From Clostridia bacterium (lineage in GTDB: Bacteria > Bacillota > Clostridia > Oscillospirales > Acutalibacteraceae), in assembly GCA_017466365.1 (NCBI GenBank), contig JAFTUG010000012.1, positions 124,001 to 188,000 of the forward strand: DNA of 64,000 bases. Direction: 5' to 3'. The position numbers were made by a program, and so were the translations under genes. Each line of letters begins with the position of its first letter. The stretch's first letter is position 1. Below are positions 1 to 9,147 of this stretch, one piece after another. Under the pieces are notes generated by a model. That model was not told the origin of the DNA. It saw only the letters and a program-made list of their open reading frames with translations, and did not search any database.

Positions 1-35
1 TAAAAAAGCCGCCTTTTGAAAAATATTTTTTTGGA

Positions 36-67
36 AAGGATGTACGCCAAACGGCGTTCCTTTTTTT
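36..67 (+). terminator. Intrinsic terminator of a gene left of the window
   Basis: The arms ACGCC and GGCGT pair around AAAC. A three-base bulge separates them from an outer AAGGA/TCCTT pairing, and a run of seven T follows. It faces rightward, so it probably ends a plus-strand transcript whose gene lies outside the window. No gene is visible in bases 1-218 apart from this and the promoter that follows. Confidence 0.55.
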
Positions 68-150
68 ATCGATGTTTTTACTACAAAAAGCTTTAAAAAT
101 CCGTATAAGTTGTGAGAAATTCCGAATTTAAAAAACAGCGCATAAAAACC

Positions 151-178
151 TTGAAAATAAAGAAAAAAGGCGTATAAT
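151..178 (+). promoter_or_regulatory. Promoter of the SulP transporter gene
   Basis: TTGAAA at 151-156 and TATAAT at 173-178 are separated by 16 bases, a sigma-A-type promoter. The start codon at 219 follows at about 40 bases, with a GGAG ribosome binding site in between. Confidence 0.65.
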
Positions 179-218
179 ACAACCCGAAATAATTAAAATA
201 TTATAATGGAGAATTGTT

Positions 219-1859
219 ATGAACATATTTCAGCCGAAATTATTTTCGTCATTTAAAAGCTACAGCAAAAAACAGCTTGTAAATGATCTTGTTGCGGGGG
301 TTATTGTTGCAATTATAGCGCTTCCGCTTTCAATCGCTCTTGCAATTGCATCGGGTGTTTCTCCCGAAAAGGGTATCTATACCGCTATTGTTGCAGGTTT
401 TGTTATTGCATTTCTCGGAGGCAGTAACGTAAACATCTCGGGTCCGACGGCGGCTTTTGCAACAATTGTTGCAGGAATAGTTGCCCAGTTCGGAACAAGC
501 GGTCTTGTTATTGCAACCATAATGGCAGGTCTTATTCTCATTATCATGGGAATTTGCCGCTTCGGTTCACTTATTAAATATATTCCGCACACCATAACAA
601 CGGGCTTTACCTCGGGTATCGCTCTTACAATAGTTATCGGTCAGATAAAGGATTTTCTCGGTCTTACCTTTCCCGAAGGCATGCCTACGGTTGAAACTGC
701 GGAAAAGGTTGAGGCAATTGCACATTCAATCGCAACAATCAATTGGCAGGCACTTCTCATGGGCGGAATTGCACTTGCAATTCTTATTGTATGGCCGAAA
801 ATCAGCAAGAAAATTCCCGGTTCGCTTATTGCCGTTGTGGTCGGAGTTGTTGTTGTAAAAGTATTTGACATGGATGTAAACACTGTCGGAGATCTTTATA
901 CAATTTCACGTGATTTGCCGAAATTTGCGCTTCCGGGGTTTAGCTTTGATACCGTCAAGCAGCTCATTCCCAGCGCATTCACAATTGCAATTCTTGCAGG
1001 CATTGAGTCGCTTCTTTCATGTGTTGTTTCTGACGGAATGATTAACGATAAGCATAATTCAAATACCGAGCTTATCGCACAGGGCGTAGGCAACATTTGC
1101 TCGGGTCTTTTCGGCGGTATTCCCGCAACGGGTGCAATTGCAAGAACGGCAGCAAATGTTAAAAACGGAGGCAGAACCCCCGTTGCAGGCATTGTTCATG
1201 CTGTTGTTTTGCTCCTCGTTCTCGTTGTTCTCATGCCCTATGCAGCATGGATTCCCATGCCCGTTATCGCAGCAATCCTCTTTATGGTTGCTTATAATAT
1301 GTGCGAGTGGAGACAGTTTGTAAAAATCTGCAAAACCGCACCCAAGAGCGATATTATTGCACTTGTTGTAACCTTTGTTCTGACCGTCGTTTTCGACCTT
1401 GTTGTTGCAATTGCGGTTGGCATGATTATTGCGGTTGTTCTCTTTATGAAGAGAATGGCAGATGTTGCAAATATCAGAACATGGACAAAGGGCGGCGAAA
1501 ATTCTCCCGACAGCGAACGTCTTAAGGAGATTCCCGAGCATACAATGGTTATCGAATTTGAGGGACCCATGTTCTTTGCTTCATCGGAAAAGTTCAATTC
1601 GATAACATTTGAAGAAGGTGTAAAAACCGTTATTCTCCGAATGAGAAACGTTCCCGCACTTGATTCAACGGCAATGCGTGCACTCAATGAAATATATTCA
1701 ACCTGCAAGAAATCAGATTTAAAGCTTATTCTTTCTCATACTAACGAACAGCCTCTTTCGGTTATGAAAAAAGCAGGTTTCTATGATGAACTCGGTGAAG
1801 AAAACTTCCTTCCGAATATTGATGAAGCACTTGCTTATGCAGAAAGCATAAATAAATAA
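219..1859 (+). CDS. SulP/SLC26-family anion permease with STAS domain
   Basis: Integral membrane transporter expected to move sulfate or another inorganic anion (bicarbonate, for example) across the cytoplasmic membrane. The 546-residue protein starts with a short cytoplasmic segment, then a long series of hydrophobic helices from about residue 25 to 425 typical of the SulP core. It ends in a soluble STAS domain at roughly residues 430-540, in which PALDST matches the conserved DST loop of anti-sigma-factor antagonists. Length and domain order are normal for SulP proteins. The gene stands alone between its own promoter and a strong terminator, so it is probably monocistronic. No sulfate assimilation genes are nearby, so the substrate cannot be told from context. 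Confidence 0.9.
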   Translation: MNIFQPKLFSSFKSYSKKQLVNDLVAGVIVAIIALPLSIALAIASGVSPEKGIYTAIVAGFVIAFLGGSNVNISGPTAAFATIVAGIVAQFGTSGLVIATIMAGLILIIMGICRFGSLIKYIPHTITTGFTSGIALTIVIGQIKDFLGLTFPEGMPTVETAEKVEAIAHSIATINWQALLMGGIALAILIVWPKISKKIPGSLIAVVVGVVVVKVFDMDVNTVGDLYTISRDLPKFALPGFSFDTVKQLIPSAFTIAILAGIESLLSCVVSDGMINDKHNSNTELIAQGVGNICSGLFGGIPATGAIARTAANVKNGGRTPVAGIVHAVVLLLVLVVLMPYAAWIPMPVIAAILFMVAYNMCEWRQFVKICKTAPKSDIIALVVTFVLTVVFDLVVAIAVGMIIAVVLFMKRMADVANIRTWTKGGENSPDSERLKEIPEHTMVIEFEGPMFFASSEKFNSITFEEGVKTVILRMRNVPALDSTAMRALNEIYSTCKKSDLKLILSHTNEQPLSVMKKAGFYDELGEENFLPNIDEALAYAESINK

Positions 1860-1865
1860 CAAGAA

Positions 1866-1895
1866 AACCTATGCGCTGAAAACGCATAGGTTTTT
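1866..1895. terminator. Bidirectional terminator between sulP and SGNH hydrolase
   Basis: A perfect 10-bp stem AACCTATGCG/CGCATAGGTT with a 7-base loop is followed by five T on the plus strand and has four A before it for the minus strand. It can end both convergent genes. Confidence 0.85.
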
Positions 1896-1897
1896 GC

Positions 1898-2689
1898 TTA
1901 TTCGGTATAACTTAAATCCGTGCCTATATATCCGACCTCTTTGAAATCCTCAAAATTATGGCGTATAATATAATCAATATAAGAGGCAACCATATGTGCC
2001 GTCAGAACATATCCCATGGGATTCATATGACCGCCCATGTAGAATTTTTTTCTGAATTCGGTATCGTAGTCAGGACCGTATTTGAAAAAATCGAGAACGT
2101 AAGTATTGTCGAAATATTCAGCCAATTCAAAAAGAGCTTTTCTGTGCAGCTCCGTTTTTTCACGGACACGGTGATTTTCGCTTTCTCTCATCATTGTCAT
2201 TAAAAAGAATTTTGCTCTCGGCTGAATTTTCTTTAATCTCTGGATAATCTGTGCATAATAACCCATGAAGGTTTTTCCGTTTTGTGTGCAGTCATCGGAA
2301 TTTATATCGTCGATTGAACCGATTTCCTGTCCCATGTTCTGAATGTCGTTAACACCCAGGGCGATAATGTAGCATTGGCATGCATATTGAGGGTCCCAGA
2401 AACGCATGTTATCGGCAAAGCTTTCGCAATATTCCATGGCGGTCATGCCGCCTCTTGAGAAATTATAACAGGTGCTTGAGCAAAGTCTTGCAAGGTTTTG
2501 ACCCCATGAATATTCAAAATAATCGTGGTAGCCCTTGTTGCCGTCTTTGTCACGGCTTTCAAATTCACCCGAAGAAAGGCTGTCGCCCACAACGCCGATT
2601 TTTCTGAAAATTGCGGTATATCCTCCGCTTTCAGGCATCATTTCAAGCGGCTTTTCATCCGTGCTGAATATCATATCATTTAATTTCAT
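1898..2689 (-). CDS. SGNH/GDSL-family hydrolase (esterase-like)
   Basis: Predicted hydrolase of the SGNH fold, acting on an unknown ester or acetylated glycan. The block I motif GDSLSSG lies at about residues 35-41 (catalytic Ser near 37), the block III motif ALGVND is in the middle, and GGHMNPMG near the C-terminus supplies the catalytic His. At 263 residues it has normal family length. There is no signal peptide, so it should be cytoplasmic. It is transcribed alone from its own promoter, opposite the neighbouring transporter. The substrate cannot be read from the sequence. Confidence 0.82.
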   Translation of the reverse strand: MKLNDMIFSTDEKPLEMMPESGGYTAIFRKIGVVGDSLSSGEFESRDKDGNKGYHDYFEYSWGQNLARLCSSTCYNFSRGGMTAMEYCESFADNMRFWDPQYACQCYIIALGVNDIQNMGQEIGSIDDINSDDCTQNGKTFMGYYAQIIQRLKKIQPRAKFFLMTMMRESENHRVREKTELHRKALFELAEYFDNTYVLDFFKYGPDYDTEFRKKFYMGGHMNPMGYVLTAHMVASYIDYIIRHNFEDFKEVGYIGTDLSYTE

Positions 2690-2710
2690 TTTAACACCTC
2701 TTTGAAGTGG

Positions 2711-2739
2711 ATTTTATCACGGTTTTATGTCACTATCAA
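2711..2739 (-). promoter_or_regulatory. Promoter of the SGNH hydrolase gene
   Basis: Read on the minus strand, TTGATA and TAAAAT are exactly 17 bases apart. AGAGGTG just before the ATG at 2689 is the ribosome binding site. Confidence 0.65.
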
Positions 2740-2789
2740 TAGTTTTTTGCGGATTTCGAGTCTTTTTTATAAAAAATTTATATAAATAC

Positions 2790-2818
2790 TTGTAAATTTT
2801 TTGTAAATATGAGATAAT
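2790..2818 (+). promoter_or_regulatory. Promoter of the NSS symporter gene
   Basis: TTGTAA and GATAAT are 17 bases apart. The gene begins at 2868 after an AGGAGG ribosome binding site. Confidence 0.55.
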
Positions 2819-2867
2819 AACTATCTATTATTTAACTTCACAGTTAAATTTAAGCAGGAGGTTTTTT

Positions 2868-4223
2868 ATGAGCGAAAAAAGAAGCAGTTTTACCGGAAAA
2901 ATCGGTTTTGTTCTTGCTGCTGCAGGTTCTGCGGTAGGCTTGGGCAATATCTGGCGTTTCCCTTATCTCGCAGCTAAATACGGCGGAGGAATTTTCCTTC
3001 TCGTATATCTTATTCTTGCCGTAACATTCGGCTTTGCGCTTATGTGCGCTGAAATTGCACTCGGCAGAAAAACAGGAAAAAGCGCAATTGAAGCTTTTTC
3101 TTCACTTAACAAAAAGTATTCATTTGTCGGTGTTCTTGCATCGGTTATTCCTGCAATGATTCTTCCTTATTATTCCGTAATCGGCGGCTGGGTTACAAAG
3201 TATCTCACCGTTTTCACGATGGGAGGAGTTCACGAAGCGGCAGCGGACGGATATTTTGAATCATTTATAGCAAAGCCCTTTGAGCCTATCGGCTGGTTCC
3301 TTCTTTTTATCGGTCTTACGGCTCTTGTTGTACTTTTCGGTGTCGAAAAGGGCGTTGAAAAGGTAAGCAAAATAATGATGCCGGTTCTTGTTGTTCTTAC
3401 TGTTTTTATTGCAGGCTATTCAGTGTTTATGCCTGGTGCAATGGAAGGTGTCAAGTATTATCTTACTCCTGATTTCAGCAAGTTTTCGGCAACTACCGTT
3501 CTTTCTGCAATGGGTCAGCTTTTCTATTCGATGTCACTTGCAATGGGTATTATGATTACCTACGGCTCATATATGAAGAAGGATGTAAACCTTGAAAAGT
3601 CGGTAAGACAGATTGAAATTTTCGATACGGGTATTGCATTCCTTGCAGGACTTATGATTATTCCCGCCGTTTTCGCTTTCTCGGGCGGTGACGAAACAGC
3701 TCTCGGCAAGGGTCCCGGACTTATGTTTATTACTCTTCCCAAGGTTTTTGAAAGCATGAAGGGCGGCACATTTATCGGTGCTCTTTTCTTCCTTCTTGTT
3801 CTTTTTGCAGCTCTTACCTCATCGATTTCTCTTATGGAAACCGTTGTTTCAATCGTAAGAGATAAACTTGGTTGGAGCAGGAAGGTAACCTGCATTGCAG
3901 TTTTTGTTTTCAGCATTGTTCTCGGTCTGCCTTCATCACTTGGCTTTGGTGTGTGGAGTGGAATTTCTCTTAACGGAATGTCCATTCTTGATATGTTTGA
4001 CTTTGCAAGCAACAGCATTCTCATGCCTATTGTAGCATTGCTTACCTGCATTTTTGTAGGTTATGTAATCAAGCCCAAATGCCTTATCGAAGAAATTGAG
4101 CTTACGGGTGAATTTAAGAGCAAAACTCTCTTTACAATCGTAATCAAATACGTTGCTCCCGTGTGCATTATTCTTATTCTTATTTCTTCGGTTCTCGATA
4201 CACTCGGCATTATGAAAATTTAA
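2868..4223 (+). CDS. Sodium:neurotransmitter symporter (NSS) family transporter
   Basis: Na+-coupled importer, probably for an amino acid or related amine, in the cytoplasmic membrane. The 451-residue protein opens with GFVLAAAGSAVGLGNIWRFP (residues about 10-29), the TM1 signature of the LeuT/NSS fold whose unwound GLGN segment binds substrate and Na+. About 11 hydrophobic helices follow, the usual number for bacterial members. The next gene, a secreted phosphoesterase, starts 15 bases downstream, so the two are probably co-transcribed. The functional link between them is not obvious. Confidence 0.9.
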   Translation: MSEKRSSFTGKIGFVLAAAGSAVGLGNIWRFPYLAAKYGGGIFLLVYLILAVTFGFALMCAEIALGRKTGKSAIEAFSSLNKKYSFVGVLASVIPAMILPYYSVIGGWVTKYLTVFTMGGVHEAAADGYFESFIAKPFEPIGWFLLFIGLTALVVLFGVEKGVEKVSKIMMPVLVVLTVFIAGYSVFMPGAMEGVKYYLTPDFSKFSATTVLSAMGQLFYSMSLAMGIMITYGSYMKKDVNLEKSVRQIEIFDTGIAFLAGLMIIPAVFAFSGGDETALGKGPGLMFITLPKVFESMKGGTFIGALFFLLVLFAALTSSISLMETVVSIVRDKLGWSRKVTCIAVFVFSIVLGLPSSLGFGVWSGISLNGMSILDMFDFASNSILMPIVALLTCIFVGYVIKPKCLIEEIELTGEFKSKTLFTIVIKYVAPVCIILILISSVLDTLGIMKI

Positions 4224-4238
4224 CAGAGAGGTGCAAAA

Positions 4239-5951
4239 ATGAAAAAAGTATTATGTTTTCTTTTGTCTGCGTTTATCCTTGTTTCATCCGTTTCCGTTGC
4301 TGCAGTTGCAGCTGAAAAAGATGATGCCATGAGTTTTGCGGTAGCTTCCGACCTTCATTATAATGTTCCCGAAGAAGAGCTTACCGTAAGCGGCGAAATT
4401 GATGACGAGATCTATTGGTATGCAAACCGCCGTGCCGCAATGGAAAACGAAAGCGGTTGGATTATTGATGAATTCCTCAATCAGTGTGCAGAAAACGATG
4501 AGGTTGAATTTGTCCTTATTTCAGGAGATATTGCTGATAACGGCAAGAGCATTCTTCAGGAGCATTATGATATGGCTGCAAAGTTTGCAGCGTTTGAAGA
4601 AAAAACAGGCAAGCAGATTTATGTTACTGTTGGTAACCACGATGCAGGCAATAGCGAATGCAAAACAACTCTTGCGGATTTCAAAGTAATTTATCACGAT
4701 TTCGGTTATGACCAGGCTCTTACCGTTGTTGAAGAAAACTGCTCCTATACCGCAAATCTCGGCGATAAATACAGACTCATTTCTCTTGACAGCACTGACC
4801 CTGACAGATCAACAGGCGACGGTATGTCAGCTGAAAAAATAACATGGGTTAAAGAGCAGGCGCAGCAGGCAAAGAAGGATGGCAGACAGCCCATCCTTAT
4901 GATGCACCATAACCTTCTTGATCATATGCCCGTTCAGAGCATTTTCAGCAAGGATTTCATTGTTAAGTTCCACTTTACAACCGCAGAGCTTTTCGCAAAC
5001 TGGGGCATAAAGCTCGTATTTACGGGCCATGAGCATTGCAGCGATGCCGCTACATACACAAGCACTCTCGGCAATGTTATTTACGACTTTGCAACAACCT
5101 CACTTACAATGTATCCTCTTCAGTACAGATTCTTTACTCTTACCGATGATGAAATCAAGTATGAGGCAAAGACTGTTGATAAGATTGATACCGCTGCTCT
5201 TTCCGCAGAGGTTGACGGCTATTCGCAGGAGCAGCTTGATCTTATGAATGCAGGTCTTAACGCATATTCAAAGGGCTTCCTTAAAGCAGGTGTACAGTGG
5301 AGACTTACCCGTTCTCTTAAAATGGAGCAGATGGGTATTGAAGAAGATTCAATTTTCTATGACCTTGTAAATACTGCTGTAGGCGGCTTGAGAAAAATTC
5401 TTGAAGAGCCTCTTTACGGTGAAGGCGGAATTCAGCAGCTTGCTGCAGAATATAATATTGAAATTCCCGATAGTGAATACAAAACAGGCTGGGATGTTGC
5501 TCTTGAGCTCGTAGCAGCCCATTACGGCGGCGAAGAATCCTTCGATTTCAGCACAACAGAGGTAACAATCTTCCTGCGTTTGATTGCTCTTGTTCTTCGT
5601 GATGACCTTGCAACTCTTGCCGATGAAGTGTTCTTTGAAGCGGCAAACGAGATTTTCAAGAACTTCGGAACGGATTCATTTGTTACGGATATAACAAAGC
5701 TTGCAACAAAGGTTCTCGGCGGAGTAACTCCCGTTGAATATCTTCTTCTTGCAATTGTTTCGCCTCTTGTTTATTCATTTGCTGTTGACCATGACGGCGT
5801 TAACGATAACCATGGTACTCTTCCCGGTTACGGAACAGTCGAGGCAGAAACCAATGTTCAGAATATTTTCGATAATATTTATGGTGTTTTCAATGATGCA
5901 ATGAAATATTTCTCACTCTTCCTTACCGTAATCTATAATATGATTTTCTGA
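4239..5951 (+). CDS. Secreted calcineurin-like metallophosphoesterase
   Basis: Exported metal-dependent phosphohydrolase of unknown substrate. A signal peptide covers about residues 1-25 (cleavage near AVAA). The full metallophosphoesterase motif set is visible: ASDLHYN (D38, H40), SGDIADNG, VGNHDAG, MMHHN and TGHEH, which would bind two metal ions. The catalytic domain fills the first half. The second half (about residues 330-570) is a helical region I do not recognise, ending in a hydrophobic aromatic stretch (FSLFLTVIYNMIF) that may hold the protein at the membrane. The gene is 15 bases behind the NSS transporter with an AGAGGTG ribosome binding site. A hairpin terminator follows at 6011-6047. 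Confidence 0.85.
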   Translation: MKKVLCFLLSAFILVSSVSVAAVAAEKDDAMSFAVASDLHYNVPEEELTVSGEIDDEIYWYANRRAAMENESGWIIDEFLNQCAENDEVEFVLISGDIADNGKSILQEHYDMAAKFAAFEEKTGKQIYVTVGNHDAGNSECKTTLADFKVIYHDFGYDQALTVVEENCSYTANLGDKYRLISLDSTDPDRSTGDGMSAEKITWVKEQAQQAKKDGRQPILMMHHNLLDHMPVQSIFSKDFIVKFHFTTAELFANWGIKLVFTGHEHCSDAATYTSTLGNVIYDFATTSLTMYPLQYRFFTLTDDEIKYEAKTVDKIDTAALSAEVDGYSQEQLDLMNAGLNAYSKGFLKAGVQWRLTRSLKMEQMGIEEDSIFYDLVNTAVGGLRKILEEPLYGEGGIQQLAAEYNIEIPDSEYKTGWDVALELVAAHYGGEESFDFSTTEVTIFLRLIALVLRDDLATLADEVFFEAANEIFKNFGTDSFVTDITKLATKVLGGVTPVEYLLLAIVSPLVYSFAVDHDGVNDNHGTLPGYGTVEAETNVQNIFDNIYGVFNDAMKYFSLFLTVIYNMIF

Positions 5952-5971
5952 TTATATGAGAAGTGATTTGT

Positions 5972-6115
5972 TGACGAAACGAAGAACAAAGTAAAACTTA
6001 ATAAATGAAGAAGGCTTGCAAAGGTTAATTCCCTTTGCAAGCCTTTTGATTTAGAATTCAGAAATATGATTTCATGTTTTTTAAGCTCTGTGAAACAACT
6101 CTTTGTACACAATGG
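5972..6115. repeat. Intergenic repeat, copy 1 (carries a terminator hairpin)
   Basis: This spacer shares ordered blocks with 42187-42400: CGAAGAACAAA, then AATAAA, then a GGCTTGC.../...GCAAGCC hairpin, then AGCTCT, then GTGAAACAACTCTTTG. Here the blocks are close together. The element lies between convergent genes and ends four bases before the stop codon of the LRR gene. No coding potential is visible. The shared order suggests a dispersed repeat rather than chance. Confidence 0.55.
6011..6047 (+). terminator. Terminator after the metallophosphoesterase gene
   Basis: AAGGCTTGCAAAGG pairs perfectly with CCTTTGCAAGCCTT around a 7-base loop, and the right arm runs into TTTT. It closes the NSS-phosphoesterase unit and forms the core of the intergenic repeat. 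Confidence 0.85.
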
Positions 6116-6119
6116 TTTT

Positions 6120-9100
6120 TCAAAATAGAATTACCGATTGAGAAATAATTCTGTTAATTCCGAAAAGATTTTTGAAAAATGAAATTATTTTGTAAATAAA
6201 GTTTACCTGTGACTGCAGTTCAACAGAATCCGAAACAGAAGCATAGTTTTCTGCTGTTATTTTAACGCTGACCGTGGCATTTCCGTTTTCTACAGACTCA
6301 ACTCTGCATGATTTTCCGTCATCGGAAGGCGAAAGTTTTACTGCGTTGCTGCTTGAGGTCCATTCGATTTTTGCGTTTTCGGGAACAATGTTTTCGTTAA
6401 TATGAAGAATGATTGATTCACCGTATTTCATTGATGTGCTTGACGGCTTGCGAAGTATTTCGCGGTCGCTGTGATTTCCGTTGCATTCAAGGTAAATATA
6501 TTGAGAATAATTTGCATAGTTTCTGACGGTTTCGTTTGATGAGCTTGTGCAGAGGAAAACAGAGTAATTACCGTCCGCAATCCTGAAGCCCTCAATATTT
6601 TTAACGGTTGAGGGGATGTGGATATATTCAAGAGAATAGCAGTCTTTTGCAAATTCTGTGCAAAGAGTTTCAACACCTTCGGGGATATTAAGATTTTTGA
6701 GACCTTCGCAGCCTGAAAATGCCATTTTGCCAATAAGTTTGAGAGATGAGGGAAGAGAAACTGCGGTTAAAGCGGTACATTCGCTGAAAGCTTCTTCACC
6801 TATTTTTTTAAGCTTTGAATTATTGACGAACTTGATTTCGGAAAGAGATGTGCAATTGCTGAATGCAGCGAGTCCGATTTCTTTAACCGAACCGGGAACT
6901 GTGAAGCTCTTGAGATTTGTGCAGTATTCAAATGCTGCAAGGGGAATGATTTCAAGCTTACTGTCAGATGAAAAGTTAACCTTTGAAAGCTTTGTGCAAT
7001 TTGAGAAAGCGCAATTTCCGAAGAATTGAACACTTGCGGGAATTATAATCTCTGCAAGCTCATTGCATTCCTCAAAAGCATAATCCGTAACGGTAACCGT
7101 GCCGGGCTTGATTTCATAGCTGCCGCTTATTGTTTTGTTTGCATTATAAAGGTGATTACCTATATAAAGAACGCCGTGGTCATCGCGGTATTTGCTGTCG
7201 TTAACATAAGCTGTGTTGGTGAAAGCAGAGCTGTTTATGTATGTTATTCCGTCATGGAGGTTGATGGTTTTAAGATTTTCGCAGTCAAGGAAAACTCTGT
7301 CCGGAATTTCGGTTACACCTTCAGGAATGGTAATTTCTTCTAAATTGGTATCAAGGAAGGAAAACTTTCCGAGATATGTGAGGCTTTCAGGAAGAACTGC
7401 TTTGCTTAAATTATTGCAGTTGTTGAATGCATAGTCTGCGATGGTTGTAACACCGTCGGGAATTATGATTTCGGTAAGACCGGTGCCGCAGAATGCTGCA
7501 TAGCCTATTTCTTTAAGGCTGCTGTTTTCAGTTAAAGTGAATTTGTTCAAGAGGCAGCTGTTGAAGGCGTTTTCGCCGATGGTTGTAACACTGTCGGGAA
7601 TATTTACTTCATTGAGCTCAAAGCATCCCCTGAAGGTTCCTTCTGCAATTTCGGTAAGCCCCTCGGGCAGATTGATTTGAGTGAGTTTTGAATAAGCAAA
7701 GGCGTTTTTACCTATGTGATTTACCGTATCGGGAATATTTATTGAACTGATATTTGAGGAAGCATATCTGGGTGCAAAGGCTTCTTCTCCTATTGATTCG
7801 AGTCCCTCGGGAAGAATGACTGTTTCAAGCGCTTCACACGCTTTAAATGCATAAGGCTCAATGGATTTTACACTGCCCGGTACTGTAAAGCTTTTTTCTT
7901 CCTTGTCTTGGGGATAAGCTATAAGTGCGGTTTTGTCTTTATTATACAAAACGCCGTTTTCACTTAAAAAGTTTGGATTATCGGATGCAACATTTATATT
8001 TTTGAATGAATTGTTGATTCCGAATGAAAGACGGCTCATAGTGGTAACGCTTGCGGGAATATTTACGGTTTCAAGTCTGCCGTGAACATTATGAAGAAGG
8101 TTAAATGCGTAATCTGCAATTATTTTTGTGCCGTCTTTAACGTCAATCGTGATTTCGTCGGCGTTTGTTCCGCCTCTGTAGTCATCGGCTTTGATAAGGC
8201 TGCTTCCGATATACAGAACGTAGTTTTCGTAATTATCCGGGTTGCTGGCATATGCAGTATTTTCAAATGCGTCTTTGCCTATTTGCTTGAGCAAATCGTG
8301 GAGTGTTATGCTGTCAAGAGCGGTGCATCCGTTGAAAACGCTTGTGCCGATTTCAAGGACAGTTGAAGGAACTGTGATTTCTTCAAGTGAAGTGCAGTCT
8401 GAAAATGTGCCATCGCGAAGCTTTGTAAGCGCAGCGGGAAATTTAAAGCTGTCAAGTGAGGAGCATCCGCTGAAGGCATATTCACCTATTTCCTTTATTC
8501 CGTTGTGAAGCTGTATTTCTTTGAGTGAGGAGCAGCCATAAAATGCATGGTCGGGGATTTCTTTGATGCTTGAAGGAATATTAATTCCCTTTAATGATGT
8601 GCATAATCTGAAAGCTGAATCACCAAGCTGTGTGACCGATGAAGGAATGTTGATGTTTTCAAGTGAAATGCAAGCAAAAAATGTTTCGCTTTCTATTTGC
8701 TCGATTCCGTCAGGAAGAGTGATGCTTTTGAGGGCATTACATCCGTAGAATGCAGAATTGCCTATAGAATGCACGCTTGACGGAATATTAACAGAAACAA
8801 CATTTTCGCAGCCTGCAAATGCGGCATCTCCTATTTCGGTAATACCGTTTTCGATGGTTATTTTTTTAATTGATTTTTTAAGATACCACCAGGGAGATAG
8901 TTCTGTTGAGTAGTAATAGATTGAATTTTCATATTCAAAGTTGTTTGTTTTACCGCTTCCGAAAATCTTGAGTTCTCCGTTTACTGTATCAAATTTCCAT
9001 TGAACGGTGTCGCCGCAGTAGCCTGTAAGTACTACGCTTTCAGCAGCAACGGCACCTGTGACAGCAGCTGAAACAATAATTAAAGCGGAGAGAAAGAGAG

Positions 9101-9128
9101 AAATTACTTTTTTAAATGTTTTTTTCAT
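6120..9128 (-). CDS. Secreted BspA-like leucine-rich-repeat protein (LRR_5)
   Basis: Large exported surface or secreted protein of 1002 residues. A signal peptide spans about residues 1-28 (ends AVAA). Then come some 30 repeats of about 23 residues of the LRR_5/BspA type, with the pattern AF..C..L..I.IP..V..I, interrupted by longer inserts. At about residues 875-970 lies a Big_2-like beta domain. The last 30 residues include NFIYKIISFFKNLFG, a hydrophobic aromatic tail. Such proteins are used in other bacteria for adhesion to host or other cells; here that role is inference. It lies 19 bases behind its paralogue at 9148-12108, so both are probably on one transcript. The two share their final ~150 residues almost exactly, which points to tandem duplication. 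Confidence 0.88.
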   Translation of the reverse strand: MKKTFKKVISLFLSALIIVSAAVTGAVAAESVVLTGYCGDTVQWKFDTVNGELKIFGSGKTNNFEYENSIYYYSTELSPWWYLKKSIKKITIENGITEIGDAAFAGCENVVSVNIPSSVHSIGNSAFYGCNALKSITLPDGIEQIESETFFACISLENINIPSSVTQLGDSAFRLCTSLKGINIPSSIKEIPDHAFYGCSSLKEIQLHNGIKEIGEYAFSGCSSLDSFKFPAALTKLRDGTFSDCTSLEEITVPSTVLEIGTSVFNGCTALDSITLHDLLKQIGKDAFENTAYASNPDNYENYVLYIGSSLIKADDYRGGTNADEITIDVKDGTKIIADYAFNLLHNVHGRLETVNIPASVTTMSRLSFGINNSFKNINVASDNPNFLSENGVLYNKDKTALIAYPQDKEEKSFTVPGSVKSIEPYAFKACEALETVILPEGLESIGEEAFAPRYASSNISSINIPDTVNHIGKNAFAYSKLTQINLPEGLTEIAEGTFRGCFELNEVNIPDSVTTIGENAFNSCLLNKFTLTENSSLKEIGYAAFCGTGLTEIIIPDGVTTIADYAFNNCNNLSKAVLPESLTYLGKFSFLDTNLEEITIPEGVTEIPDRVFLDCENLKTINLHDGITYINSSAFTNTAYVNDSKYRDDHGVLYIGNHLYNANKTISGSYEIKPGTVTVTDYAFEECNELAEIIIPASVQFFGNCAFSNCTKLSKVNFSSDSKLEIIPLAAFEYCTNLKSFTVPGSVKEIGLAAFSNCTSLSEIKFVNNSKLKKIGEEAFSECTALTAVSLPSSLKLIGKMAFSGCEGLKNLNIPEGVETLCTEFAKDCYSLEYIHIPSTVKNIEGFRIADGNYSVFLCTSSSNETVRNYANYSQYIYLECNGNHSDREILRKPSSTSMKYGESIILHINENIVPENAKIEWTSSSNAVKLSPSDDGKSCRVESVENGNATVSVKITAENYASVSDSVELQSQVNFIYKIISFFKNLFGINRIISQSVILF

Positions 9129-9147
9129 TTTTAAACTTCCTTAAATT

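Noticed and set aside
1059-1541. A 160-codon frame opposite the SulP gene
   Set aside because: Antisense to conserved membrane helices; composition (Cys, Asn) is a mirror artefact.
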